Below, piece after piece: positions 8,479 through 16,767 of a stretch of DNA of 64,000 nucleotides; position 1 is the first letter of the stretch, and each line of letters starts with the position of its first letter. The position numbers and the translations under genes were made by a program. The DNA is from Gemmatimonadaceae bacterium (lineage in GTDB: Bacteria > Gemmatimonadota > Gemmatimonadetes > Gemmatimonadales > Gemmatimonadaceae). The notes beneath the pieces are model-generated. The model was given only the letters and a program-made list of their open reading frames with translations, was not told the origin of the DNA and did no database searches. The stretch is taken from positions 1-64,000 of the forward strand of contig JADYYN010000177.1 in assembly GCA_020853635.1 (NCBI GenBank). The letters run 5' to 3'.

Positions 8479-10113
8479 ATGATGCGACTCTCGATCCCCC
8501 GCTCCGCGCGCCGGCTGTTGCTCGCGTTGCCGCTCCTACTCGGCTGCCGCGCCAACGCGCAGGGCAGCACTCCGGCGCGTGTCGGCACGACGCCGGCGTC
8601 GACCTCGTCAGCGCGCAAGCCGACGCTGGTGCTGTTCCTTACCATCGACCAGTTCGGAAGCGACTACTTCGAGCGCTACGGTGGCAATCTCACCGCCGGG
8701 CTCCGCCGACTGCGCGACGAGGGTGCCGTCTGGATGCGCGGCCGCCACGATCACGCGATCGCGGAGACGGCGCCGGGCCATGCGACGACCATGTCGGGGC
8801 GTTTCCCAGTGCGCACGGGCATCGCCAGCAACTCGCAGGGCGTGAACACGGCCGACGCCCCGCTGATCGGGTCGAGCGACGCTGGTGCGTCACCGTTCCG
8901 GTTCCAGGGCACCACGCTGTTCGACTGGATGCGAGCGGTCGACCCCGCGACGCGTGCACTCTCGGTCTCGCGCAAGGATCGCGGGGCGATCCTCCCGATC
9001 GGGCGCGCGCGCACCGACGTGTACTGGTACGCGTCGAACGGCGTGTTCACGACCTCGACGTACTACCGCGACACGCTGCCGAGTTGGGTCCAGGCATTCA
9101 ATGCGCAGCAGCACCCGCTCGCGTATGCCGGGAAGTCCTGGACGCCGTTGCTGTCGGATGATCGCTATAACGAGCCCGATACGGTGTTGATCGAATCGGG
9201 CGGTCGCGACTTCACGTTCCCGCATCGGCTCGCCATGGGCCGCGACACGGTGTTCCGCGACATCCGCGACACACCCTGGATGGATTCACTCACACTGGCG
9301 TTCGCGCTCGAGGGCGTGCGCACCCTCGGACTCGGCGCGTCGGCTGGTCGCACCGACTTGTTGGCGGTCTCGCTCTCGAGCACCGATGCGATCGGCCACA
9401 AGTACGGGCCGGACTCGAAGGAGATCCACGATCAGATCCTCCGACTCGATCGGTATCTCGGTGCGTTCCTCGACGCGCTCTTCGCGCTGCGCGGGACGGA
9501 CAACATCGTGATCGCCTTGACGGCGGATCACGGCGTCGCCCCGTACCCGGAGCTGCGTTCACCGTACTATGACAACCATGGCGCGCAGCGCATCGATACA
9601 CGGAACGCTTGGCGTGTCGCGTATGCCGCGCTCAAGGCGGCTGGCATGGATACGGCGGCCGTGGAGAACGACGATGGCTTCCGTGTGCGCGATCGCGCGG
9701 CATTCACGCGTGCCGGCGTGGACCCCGATGCGATCGCGGCACTCTGGGTGCGGGAGCTGCGGCAGTTGACCGGGGTGTTGCGCGCCGATCTCCTTCGTGA
9801 CCTCGCGCAGGCGGACACCGTGCAGGATGTCATCGCGCGCCGCTGGCTGCACATGCTTCCGGTGGACGGCGCCGTGCGCGCGGTGGTGACGCCCAAGCCG
9901 TTCGGCTACTACCAGGGCGTGACCTACGCGACGCATGGACTCCCGCACGACTACGATACGCAGGTCCCAGTGTTGTTCTGGGGCACAGGGATCGCGGCCG
10001 GGCGGCGCGCCGGCGAGGCGCGCGTGGTCGACATGGCACCGACACTCGCCGCCCGCCTTGGCATCACTCCTCTCGAACGGCTCGACGGTCGAGCTCTCCC
10101 TCTCGCGCCATGA
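8479..10113 (+). CDS. alkaline phosphatase superfamily phosphodiesterase/phosphatase (exported)
   Basis: Type I phosphodiesterase/PafA-like member of the alkaline phosphatase superfamily. It has a signal or lipoprotein leader (LLLALPLLLGC), the first metal-ligand region LFLTIDQFGSDY, and the nucleophile region AETAPGHATTMSGR in which the Thr (about residue 97) should be the nucleophile. Further ligand motifs are SSTDAIGHKYGPDS and TADHGVAPYPE. It probably hydrolyses phosphate mono- or diesters in the periplasm. ATGs at 8479 and 8482 both fit the leader; no clear Shine-Dalgarno is seen. It overlaps the next gene by ATGA, implying coupled translation. Confidence 0.88.
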   Translation: MMRLSIPRSARRLLLALPLLLGCRANAQGSTPARVGTTPASTSSARKPTLVLFLTIDQFGSDYFERYGGNLTAGLRRLRDEGAVWMRGRHDHAIAETAPGHATTMSGRFPVRTGIASNSQGVNTADAPLIGSSDAGASPFRFQGTTLFDWMRAVDPATRALSVSRKDRGAILPIGRARTDVYWYASNGVFTTSTYYRDTLPSWVQAFNAQQHPLAYAGKSWTPLLSDDRYNEPDTVLIESGGRDFTFPHRLAMGRDTVFRDIRDTPWMDSLTLAFALEGVRTLGLGASAGRTDLLAVSLSSTDAIGHKYGPDSKEIHDQILRLDRYLGAFLDALFALRGTDNIVIALTADHGVAPYPELRSPYYDNHGAQRIDTRNAWRVAYAALKAAGMDTAAVENDDGFRVRDRAAFTRAGVDPDAIAALWVRELRQLTGVLRADLLRDLAQADTVQDVIARRWLHMLPVDGAVRAVVTPKPFGYYQGVTYATHGLPHDYDTQVPVLFWGTGIAAGRRAGEARVVDMAPTLAARLGITPLERLDGRALPLAP

Positions 10114-11027
10114 CGCCGAAAGTCCTTGCCCCTCTCGAGCACCGCGCCCTCGGCCGACGCGACGGCGCGACGAGCATCCTCGGACTCAGTACACGACGTC
10201 TCGCCGATGCCGGTCAGCAGGAGACCATCCGCGTGGTGCGCGAGGCGATCGACCACGGCGTGACCGTGCTCGAGGTCGCGCCGGAGTACGGCGAAGGTCG
10301 CACCGAGCGCTGGATCGGGCTCGCGCTCAAGGACGGCTATCGCGAGCGCGTACAGCTGATCTGGCAGTGCTCGGCGCATCTGCGCGACTACAAGACGTCG
10401 ATGCAGCAGTTCGAAGCCTCGCTCAAGCATCTGCAGACCGACCGGTTCGACTTCTGGTCCTTCTATCAGGTGATCTACGACAACGATCCGGAGTGGATGG
10501 CCGATCACGGCGGGCTCGACGCCGCGCAGGAGGCGCGCGACCAGGGTCTGGTGAAGTGGATCGCGTTCCACTGCGAGAAGTCGCCGCACATCGCGCTCAA
10601 GCTGCTCGCCCGCGGTTTCGCGTGGGACGCGGTGTTGATGCCGCTCAATCCGTTCGACGCGAGCTACCGCTCGTTCGAGAAGCAGGTGCTGCCCGAGGTC
10701 ATCCGACGTGGGGCTGCCGTGATCGGCACAAAAGCGATGGCGGGTGGTGCGATCCCCAACGGGAAGGTCATCAAACCGGAGGAGGCGTTGCGATACGTCT
10801 GGTCGCTGCCCGTCTCCTCGGTGCTGGTGGGCTGTGAGTCGAGTGCGATCCTCAAGAAGACGCTGAAGAGTGCCACGGGATTCAAGCCGTTCCACGCCGG
10901 CGAGATGGACGCGTTGCGTCAGAAAGCGCGCCCGACCGCCGGGGATGGACGATTCGAACGCTACAAGTCCACGCAGGAGTTCGATGGCCTGCCGGGACGC
11001 ATCGCGCACGGGTACGAACCGAAGTAG
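10110..11027 (+). CDS. aldo/keto reductase family protein with degenerate catalytic tetrad
   Basis: The 305-aa sequence follows the AKR TIM-barrel fold: VREAIDHGVTVLEVAPEYGEG, SLKHLQTDRFDFW, AQEARDQGLVKWIAFH and AVIGTKAMAGGAI. Aligned by eye with standard AKRs, the tetrad Asp/Tyr/Lys/His reads Glu55/Tyr60/Gln86/Tyr119: VLEVAPEY for FDTAPAY, LIWQCS for FLATKV, and FYQV for IHDV. The lysine and histidine are therefore lost, so ordinary carbonyl reduction is doubtful. It may bind NADPH or have a different chemistry. It overlaps the upstream phosphatase-like gene by four bases. Confidence 0.82.
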   Translation: MTPKVLAPLEHRALGRRDGATSILGLSTRRLADAGQQETIRVVREAIDHGVTVLEVAPEYGEGRTERWIGLALKDGYRERVQLIWQCSAHLRDYKTSMQQFEASLKHLQTDRFDFWSFYQVIYDNDPEWMADHGGLDAAQEARDQGLVKWIAFHCEKSPHIALKLLARGFAWDAVLMPLNPFDASYRSFEKQVLPEVIRRGAAVIGTKAMAGGAIPNGKVIKPEEALRYVWSLPVSSVLVGCESSAILKKTLKSATGFKPFHAGEMDALRQKARPTAGDGRFERYKSTQEFDGLPGRIAHGYEPK

Positions 11028-11047
11028 TCCCCCTCACAGAGATCCGG

Positions 11048-13168
11048 ATGTCCATTCCTCGTTCTTCGCGATACCTCACCGCGGCGCTCGCCTGCGGCCT
11101 GTTGGTCGCCGCCGTGGCGCCGATCCAGGCGCAGCAGATGACCGGCTACACCGCCCAGCGTGCGGCCGCGCAGCGCGCCGCCGAGGCCGCCGCGATCACC
11201 AAGCCCGATACGGCACGCATCCAGTCACTAGTGCGCGCACTCGCCGACCGACCGCACATCGCCGGCACTCCGGCGCAGGCGCGCACGCGTGACCTCGTGA
11301 TCGACGCGCTCAAGGACGCGGGGCTACAAACCGAAGTACGCGAGTATCACGCGTGGTTGCCGCACACGATCGAGTACGGCGTGTGGCGCATCGCGCCGGC
11401 GCCCAAAGAACTCGATCTGCGCGAAGGCCGCATCGCCGAGGACCCGACCACGCTCGCGCATCCCGAGTATCCCACCGTCAACGGCTACAGCGGCACCGGT
11501 GACGTGACCGGTGACGTGGTCTACGTGAACTACGGACTGATCGAGGACTACGCACAGCTCGACTCGCTCGGTGTGTCGGTGAAGGGCAAGATCGCGATCG
11601 CGCGCTACGGGCGGTCGTTCCGCGGGATCAAGGCGCGCGAAGCGGAGAAGCGCGGCGCGCTGGCACTGCTCATGTACAGTGACCCGGCAGACGATGGCTA
11701 CGTGCAGGGCGATGTGTATCCCGAGGGCCCGTTCCGCAACGACCGTGGCGTGCAGCGCGGCAGCGTGATGAACGGCGCGGGCGATCCGAGCACGCCGGGA
11801 TATCCATCCACCGCCACCGCCAAGCGGATCCCGCTCGAGGCGATGCCGGTGCCGCGCATCCCGGTGCTGCCGCTCTCGTATGGCAATGCGGTGGAGTTGC
11901 TCAAGGACGTGCGCGGGTCCACGATCCCGCGGGGATGGCAGGGTGGCCTCGCGTTCCGTTATCACGTCGGCCCGGGCCCTGTGAAGGCGCGCGTGAAGGT
12001 GTGGAGCGATTCCGCGACGGCCGCGATCAAGCCGATCTGGAATACCTTCGGCATCATCCGCGGGACCGACTTCCCTGACGAGGTGATCATCATCGGCGGG
12101 CATCGCGACGCGTGGAGCCCGGGTGCCGTCGACAACGTGTCGGGCACGGTGAGCGTGGTGGAAGCCGCGCGGGCGGTGGCGGCGCAGATGAAGAGCGGCT
12201 GGCGTCCGCGTCGCACGCTGTTGTTCGCCACGTGGGACGCGGAGGAGTGGGGCTTGGTGGGGTCGTCGGAGTACGTCGAGGACGACTCGCTGCGACTCAT
12301 GCGCGGCGGGGTGGCGTATCTCAATCAGGATGTGAGCGCGAGCGGACCGAACTTCGGGGGCGGTGGGACGCCCACGCTGCGCGCGACGCTACGTGATGTA
12401 GCGCGCGTGGTCCCCGATCCGAGTGGTGGCGGCAGCGTGTACGACGTGTGGCGGAAGAAGGCCAATGTGCGCGCCGACGACGAACCCGCGATGGGCGATC
12501 CGGGCGGTGGCTCCGACTTCGCCGGCTTCTACAACCACCTCGGCATCCCGCACTCGGACTGGGGCTTCGGTGGCGGTAGCGGCATCTACCACTCGAACTA
12601 CGACACCTACACGTTCATGGAGCGGTTCGGCGATCCGGGGTATCGCTACCACGCCGCTGCGGCGCGCATCGGCACCGCGATGATGATGCGACTCGCGAAC
12701 GCCGACGTGCTCCCCTACGACTACGTCGAGTTCGCGCGCACCATGCGGCGCTACCTGCCACCGATCGACCAGAATCTGAAGTCGAAGGGCTGGCCGGTGT
12801 CGAGCGCGCCGCTCGCGGGGGCCATCGATCGCCTCGAGCGCGCAGCCTCGGCGTTCGCCACGGCGCGCGATGCGGCCCTTGCGACCTCGATGACGAACGC
12901 GACGGCGCAGGCGACGAACCGCGCGCTGCTCCAGGTGGAGCGTGCGATGACACGACCGGAGGGCTTGCGCTCGCGGCCGTGGTATAGGAATCTCATATAC
13001 GTCGCCGACGTTGATAACGGGTACAGCAACATGGTGTTCCCGTCAGTCAACGAAGCGATCCGCTACGGCGACGCGGCGCTGTTCGAGCGCGAACTCGCCG
13101 ATCTCGTGAAGCGGTTCGATGCGGCGTCCGCCGCACTCGATGCAGCACGGATGGCGGTGCAGCGGTAG
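11048..13168 (+). CDS. exported M28 family metallopeptidase (glutamate carboxypeptidase II-like)
   Basis: A 706-aa secreted zinc peptidase. Signal peptide about residues 1-29 (ending IQAQQ). A protease-associated (PA) domain lies around 110-300 (VVYVNYGLIEDY, KGKIAIARYGRSF). The M28 catalytic domain carries the full ligand set: His352 and Asp362 (GGHRDAW, GAVDNVSG), general base in DAEEWG (399-400), Asp428 (YLNQD) and His515 (IYHSNYDT). A helical C-terminal region of about 150 residues matches the dimerisation domain of GCPII/PSMA relatives. It likely trims peptides in the periplasm. It follows the AKR-like gene by 20 bases and is probably in the same transcript. Confidence 0.93.
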   Translation: MSIPRSSRYLTAALACGLLVAAVAPIQAQQMTGYTAQRAAAQRAAEAAAITKPDTARIQSLVRALADRPHIAGTPAQARTRDLVIDALKDAGLQTEVREYHAWLPHTIEYGVWRIAPAPKELDLREGRIAEDPTTLAHPEYPTVNGYSGTGDVTGDVVYVNYGLIEDYAQLDSLGVSVKGKIAIARYGRSFRGIKAREAEKRGALALLMYSDPADDGYVQGDVYPEGPFRNDRGVQRGSVMNGAGDPSTPGYPSTATAKRIPLEAMPVPRIPVLPLSYGNAVELLKDVRGSTIPRGWQGGLAFRYHVGPGPVKARVKVWSDSATAAIKPIWNTFGIIRGTDFPDEVIIIGGHRDAWSPGAVDNVSGTVSVVEAARAVAAQMKSGWRPRRTLLFATWDAEEWGLVGSSEYVEDDSLRLMRGGVAYLNQDVSASGPNFGGGGTPTLRATLRDVARVVPDPSGGGSVYDVWRKKANVRADDEPAMGDPGGGSDFAGFYNHLGIPHSDWGFGGGSGIYHSNYDTYTFMERFGDPGYRYHAAAARIGTAMMMRLANADVLPYDYVEFARTMRRYLPPIDQNLKSKGWPVSSAPLAGAIDRLERAASAFATARDAALATSMTNATAQATNRALLQVERAMTRPEGLRSRPWYRNLIYVADVDNGYSNMVFPSVNEAIRYGDAALFERELADLVKRFDAASAALDAARMAVQR

Positions 13169-13223
13169 TATTCTGTAGCAGTCGCACGTTTCCCCGACGA
13201 CGCGTCGCGCGTCACAGGGAAGA

Positions 13224-13298
13224 GCGGGGGTGGTTCCGGGACCACTCCCGCGCACGACGGAAGGGGCATCATGCGGCCGACGGCCCGTGATGCCCCTT
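13224..13298 (+). terminator. two tandem hairpins after the M28 peptidase gene
   Basis: The first stem, GCGGGGGTGGT (13224-13234) with ACCACTCCCGC (13241-13251), is 11 bp with one G-U. The second, AAGGGGCATCA (13261-13271) with TGATGCCCCTT (13288-13298), is a perfect 11-bp stem. They lie between the peptidase and the ThiF-like gene. I read them as terminator structures. A 5' regulatory RNA is less likely, because the promoter-like box at 13303 lies downstream of both. Confidence 0.65.
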
Positions 13299-13302
13299 CG
13301 CG

Positions 13303-13317
13303 TATATTCCTCCGATG
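13303..13317 (+). promoter_or_regulatory. -10 box directly upstream of ThiF/MoeB gene (leaderless arrangement)
   Basis: TATATT (13303-13308) is followed by exactly six bases and the ATG at 13315, which places the expected transcription start on the start codon. No Shine-Dalgarno is present and no good -35 is visible. Confidence 0.55.
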
Positions 13318-14487
13318 CCGCTCACTTCCGACGAACTCCAGCGCTACGCGCGCCACGTCGTACTGCCGCAGGTCGGCAGCGATGGTCAGGAGCGACTGCG
13401 TGCCGCGTCGGTGTTGATCATCGGCCTCGGTGGGCTCGGCTCGCCGGCTGCGCTCTACCTCGCCGCGGCGGGCGTCGGGCGGCTCGGACTCCTCGATGGC
13501 GACACGGTCGCGGTGCACAACCTGCAGCGACAGGTCCTCCACGACACGGTGAGCGTCGGCGAGGCGAAGACGCAGTCTGCACGCGTACGAGTGGAGGCAC
13601 TGAATCCGCACGTGCGGGTCGAGACTTGGCAGACCATGCTCACGCGGGAGAACGCGCGCGGCATCCTGAGTGACTACGATGTGGTGATCGACGGCACCGA
13701 CTCGTTCGCGACCCGGTACCTGATCAACGACGCCTGTGTGCTCGAACGGCGTTCGCTCGTGCAGGCCAGCGTCCACCGCTTCGAGGGACAGCTCTCGGTG
13801 TTCGCGACCGCTCACGGACCCTGCTACCGCTGCCTGCATCCGGAGCCGCCGCCCGCTGGCTCGGTGCCGAACTGTGCCGAGGGCGGTGTGCTCGGCGTGC
13901 TCCCCGGGTTGCTCGGAACGCTGCAAGCGACCGAGGCGCTGAAGCTCCTTCTTGGCATCGGGACGAGCATGGCCGGGCGTCTCCTCGTCGTCGACGCGCT
14001 CACGATGCGATTCCACGAGGTCGGCATCGAGCGCGACCCCGCGTGCGCGTGGTGTGCGACGCGTACGGCCACCGCGCTGCTGGACGACTACGCGGCGTTC
14101 TGTGGCGAATCCCCGGCGACGGTCGCGACGACGAGCGGGTCCGCTACCGCGGCGATCACCGCTGATACTCCCACCGAGATCGCTCCCGCCGCGCTCGCCG
14201 TGCGCCTCGCCCGCGGCGATGCGCTCCGCGTCATCGACGTGCGCGAGCCGTGGGAGCACCAGATCGCACACCTCGAGTCTGCGACCCTGGTGCCGATGCA
14301 GACGATCCCATCGGCGCATCACGCGTGGGACCGTCACGCCGAGTATGTGGTGTACTGTCATCACGGGATGCGCAGTGGGATGGTCGCGGACTATCTGCGC
14401 GCGACCGGATTCACGCGCGTGCTCAATCTCGAGGGCGGGATCGACCGCTGGAGTGTGGAAGTGGACCCGAGCGTGGCGCGCTACTGA
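13315..14487 (+). CDS. ThiF/MoeB-type adenylyltransferase fused to rhodanese
   Basis: A 390-aa MoeZ-like fusion. The E1-like domain (about 1-245) has the ATP loop IIGLGGLGSPAALYLAAAGVG, the adenylation segment DGDTVAVHNLQRQ, two zinc CxxC pairs (CYRCLH, CAWCAT) and a candidate thioester cysteine in VPNCAEGGVLG. The rhodanese domain (about 285-385) has the persulfide cysteine in VVYCHHGMRSG. It adenylates the C-terminus of a ThiS/MoaD-like sulfur carrier and passes sulfur to it, for molybdopterin, thiamine or cysteine synthesis. No sulfur-carrier gene is nearby, so the pathway is undecided. A molybdopterin enzyme is encoded at 56551. Confidence 0.92.
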   Translation: MPLTSDELQRYARHVVLPQVGSDGQERLRAASVLIIGLGGLGSPAALYLAAAGVGRLGLLDGDTVAVHNLQRQVLHDTVSVGEAKTQSARVRVEALNPHVRVETWQTMLTRENARGILSDYDVVIDGTDSFATRYLINDACVLERRSLVQASVHRFEGQLSVFATAHGPCYRCLHPEPPPAGSVPNCAEGGVLGVLPGLLGTLQATEALKLLLGIGTSMAGRLLVVDALTMRFHEVGIERDPACAWCATRTATALLDDYAAFCGESPATVATTSGSATAAITADTPTEIAPAALAVRLARGDALRVIDVREPWEHQIAHLESATLVPMQTIPSAHHAWDRHAEYVVYCHHGMRSGMVADYLRATGFTRVLNLEGGIDRWSVEVDPSVARY

Positions 14488-14489
14488 CG

Positions 14490-15386
14490 ATGGCGAGCGC
14501 ACTCATCTGGCTCGGTGGTGTGCTCGTGGCCGGGTGGGCGCAACGCGCCGTACGTGCCCGACTGAAGGAGTGGTCGTGGCGCACGCGTTTCCCGGCCAAT
14601 CCCGACGGCGTCGCGCGCGGTGCGGAACCGCGCACGTACGGTGCGCATGGAGGCCGTGCGATCCTGCTCATCCACGGGTACAACGACTCACCGCACTCGC
14701 TCGACGCGATCGGCAAGGCGCTGCAGGCGGCCGGATGGACCGTGCGATTGCCGCTCCTGGTGGGGCATGGGCGCTCGCTCGCGGCGTTCGACGCGTGGAC
14801 GGCCGACGAAGTCGTCGCGCAGGTGCGTGATGAGTACGCGGCGCTGCGCGCGACGCACCACACCGTAGTGGTCGGCGGGCTCTCGATGGGCGGCGCACTG
14901 GCGTGCTGGCTCGCCTCGGAAACGGATGCGGCGGGAGTGGTCCTCTTCGCGCCGATGTTGTTCGTTCCCGCGCCGATGCAGGTGGCGGTGAGCACCGCGC
15001 GATTGTGGGGGCTTGTCACGCGCTACATGAGCGGCGGTGGCAAGCGCAGCATCCACGATCCCGAGGCGGCCGCGCGGATGATCTCCTACGGCTGCTCGAC
15101 GCGGCGCTCACTCGAGGCACTCGAGCACATCGCGAAGGGGACGACGGTGCGGCTCGGGTTCGTGCACGCACCCACGCTCGTGTTCCAGAGCGAAGAGGAC
15201 AATCGGCTCCCGCACGAGCAGTCCACGCATGCGTTCGCGCGTATCGGCGCGGCAGATCGCACGGTGGTGTGGACCCGCGGTGCGGGGCACGTCATCACCG
15301 TCGACCACGGCTGGGAGGCGTTGGCCGCGCAGACCGTGGACTGGCTCAACGCACGCTACGGACCGCGCGCGTCTCACCCGGATTGA
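14490..15386 (+). CDS. alpha/beta hydrolase (carboxylesterase-like)
   Basis: A 298-aa hydrolase beginning with a hydrophobic segment (LIWLGGVLVAGWA) that may anchor it in the membrane. It has the oxyanion-region motif ILLIHGYNDSPHSL, the nucleophile elbow GGLSMGGA (Ser), an acid in LVFQSEEDNRLP and a terminal His in GAGHVITVDHG. The fold resembles monoacylglycerol lipase/carboxylesterase Est30-type enzymes. The ATG at 14490 lies two bases after the preceding stop, so it is probably co-transcribed with the ThiF-like gene. Its end overlaps the convergent MBL gene by 41 bases. Confidence 0.87.
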   Translation: MASALIWLGGVLVAGWAQRAVRARLKEWSWRTRFPANPDGVARGAEPRTYGAHGGRAILLIHGYNDSPHSLDAIGKALQAAGWTVRLPLLVGHGRSLAAFDAWTADEVVAQVRDEYAALRATHHTVVVGGLSMGGALACWLASETDAAGVVLFAPMLFVPAPMQVAVSTARLWGLVTRYMSGGGKRSIHDPEAAARMISYGCSTRRSLEALEHIAKGTTVRLGFVHAPTLVFQSEEDNRLPHEQSTHAFARIGAADRTVVWTRGAGHVITVDHGWEALAAQTVDWLNARYGPRASHPD

Positions 15387-16377
15387 GGATCCAGAGTCGG
15401 TCGGCCGCCCAGCCGCGGTGCGCCCACCCGATCTGTGTGCGTCGCGGCGGTTCGTCCATCGGTTCGTCGGTGAGCGTGAACGTCCCCCAATGCATCGCCA
15501 CCATGATCGTCGCGTGCGTGTCGTGCGGACGCGTGAGACCGGCGAACGCCTCCAAGGCTTCGTCGGGATCGAGATGCACCGGCTTCATGAACCAGCGCGG
15601 CTCGTATGCGCCGACGGGCATGAAGACCATGTCGATGGGACCGAGACGCGCGCCGATCTCGGGGAAGAGTGGATGGAATCCGGTGTCGCCGACGAAGTAG
15701 ATACGGCGGTCGCCGATGGTGACGGCCCAGCCGCACCAGAGCGTGCGGTCGCGGTCGAACGGCGTGCGACCGGAGAAGTGTGCTGCCGGCACACAGGTGA
15801 CGGCCGCGGCGCCCACGTGGGCGGAGCCCCACCAGTCGCGTTCGACGATCTCCCGCACGCCCCGCTCGCGCAGTCGTGCCGCGACACCGAGCGGCGCGCA
15901 CCAGGTGGCGGCCGGATGTGCCTGCGCGATGTGACGCACCGCCGCATCGTCGAGGTGGTCGTAGTGGTCGTGTGACTGCAGCACGATATCGATCGGCGGC
16001 AGCGCCTCGAGCGCGAGTCCTGGCTCGTGGTGCCGACGCGGCCCCGCAAACGGCAGCGGGGAGGCGCCTTCGCCGAACACGGGATCCGTGAGGATGTTGA
16101 GTCCCCCGATCTGCAGCAGGAACGTCGAGTGGCCGATGGCGGTCACGCGCAGGTCGCTCGCCTCGCCGCGCGGTCGCACGACGGCGGGCGTGTGGAGTTG
16201 CGGCGGAGCGGGCACAGCGGGTCGCGTCTGCCGCGAGCGCTCGATCGCCCAACGGAAGAGTCCGGAGAAGCCGGTGGGTGTAGAGCCCGGCCACGGATTC
16301 CGGAAGCCCCCGGTCGGCGCGTGATGCGATGGCGGGCTCTGCGTCGAGGGCGCGAGCGGTGTAGATTCCGGGTTCAC
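15346..16377 (-). CDS. MBL-fold metal-dependent hydrolase (NAPE-PLD/UlaG-like)
   Basis: Metallo-beta-lactamase-fold hydrolase of about 343 aa. It opens with HHAPTGGFRNPWPGS, as in NAPE-phospholipase D-like bacterial proteins. Metal motifs are HSTFLLQIGG, SHDHYDHLDD (HxHxDH), PAAHFSGR, FVGDTGFHP and a late MHWGTF. It could be a phospholipase D-like or lactone/phosphodiester hydrolase; the substrate is unknown. The start is uncertain: I use GTG 16377, because further upstream the frame runs into the divergent gene and loses family similarity. No Shine-Dalgarno is seen. The start lies only 24 bases from the divergent ATG at 16402. Confidence 0.82.
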   Translation of the reverse strand: MNPESTPLAPSTQSPPSHHAPTGGFRNPWPGSTPTGFSGLFRWAIERSRQTRPAVPAPPQLHTPAVVRPRGEASDLRVTAIGHSTFLLQIGGLNILTDPVFGEGASPLPFAGPRRHHEPGLALEALPPIDIVLQSHDHYDHLDDAAVRHIAQAHPAATWCAPLGVAARLRERGVREIVERDWWGSAHVGAAAVTCVPAAHFSGRTPFDRDRTLWCGWAVTIGDRRIYFVGDTGFHPLFPEIGARLGPIDMVFMPVGAYEPRWFMKPVHLDPDEALEAFAGLTRPHDTHATIMVAMHWGTFTLTDEPMDEPPRRTQIGWAHRGWAADRLWILNPGETRAVRSVR

Positions 16378-16401
16378 GCGAAGGGAATGGAGTGGAGCGC
16401 G

Positions 16402-16680
16402 ATGGCCGAGATCACGTGCCAGAAGTGCGGGACCAAGAAGGAAGGATTCGACCGACCCCCGTTCCCCGGGGCGATCGGCGCGCGTATCCTCGAGGGCACC
16501 TGCAAGGACTGCTGGGGCCTGTGGTTGAAACAACAGACCATGCTGATCAACCACTACGGTCTGAACGTAATGGATCCGCAGGCGCGGCAGTTCCTCACGC
16601 GCAACATGGAAGCGTTCCTGTTCCGCACCGGCGCGACGGACGAGGTCGACACCTCCAAGCAGGGCACCATCACGCACTGA
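16402..16680 (+). CDS. YggX-like (Fe(II)-trafficking family) protein with two CxxC pairs
   Basis: A 92-aa cytoplasmic protein. Residues 20-75 match the Fe(2+)-trafficking/oxidative-damage family: FPGAIGARIL, WGLWLKQQTMLINHYGLN, MDPQARQFL and MEAFLF. Unlike E. coli YggX, which has a single Cys, it carries CQKC at 6-9 and CKDC at 34-37, a possible zinc or Fe-S site. The start at 16402 follows GGAG at good spacing; the frame is open upstream, but MAEITCQKC is the natural N-terminus. A role in iron or Fe-S protection is inferred from the family only. Confidence 0.85.
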   Translation: MAEITCQKCGTKKEGFDRPPFPGAIGARILEGTCKDCWGLWLKQQTMLINHYGLNVMDPQARQFLTRNMEAFLFRTGATDEVDTSKQGTITH

Positions 16681-16729
16681 GGTCGTGTGTGCGACGCACA
16701 CGTGCGTGAGGTACGTTGCAGTGGCCGGG

Positions 16730-16760
16730 TTGACTTTAGTAGCTAGTCGATACTTATTAG
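16730..16760 (+). promoter_or_regulatory. NrtR-gene promoter with spacer inverted repeat
   Basis: TTGACT (16730-16735), a 17-base spacer and CTTATT (16753-16758) form a promoter ending about nine bases before the ATG at 16768. Inside it, TTAGTA (16736-16741) and TACTTA (16751-16756) make an imperfect inverted repeat. It is placed where an autoregulatory operator would be. Confidence 0.45.
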
Positions 16761-16767
16761 GCGGACG

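Noticed and set aside
13201-13300. Possible riboswitch (molybdenum cofactor or TPP) before the ThiF/MoeB-like gene
   Set aside because: Only two simple hairpins, no conserved aptamer core, and the promoter-like -10 box lies downstream of them, so they are better read as terminators.
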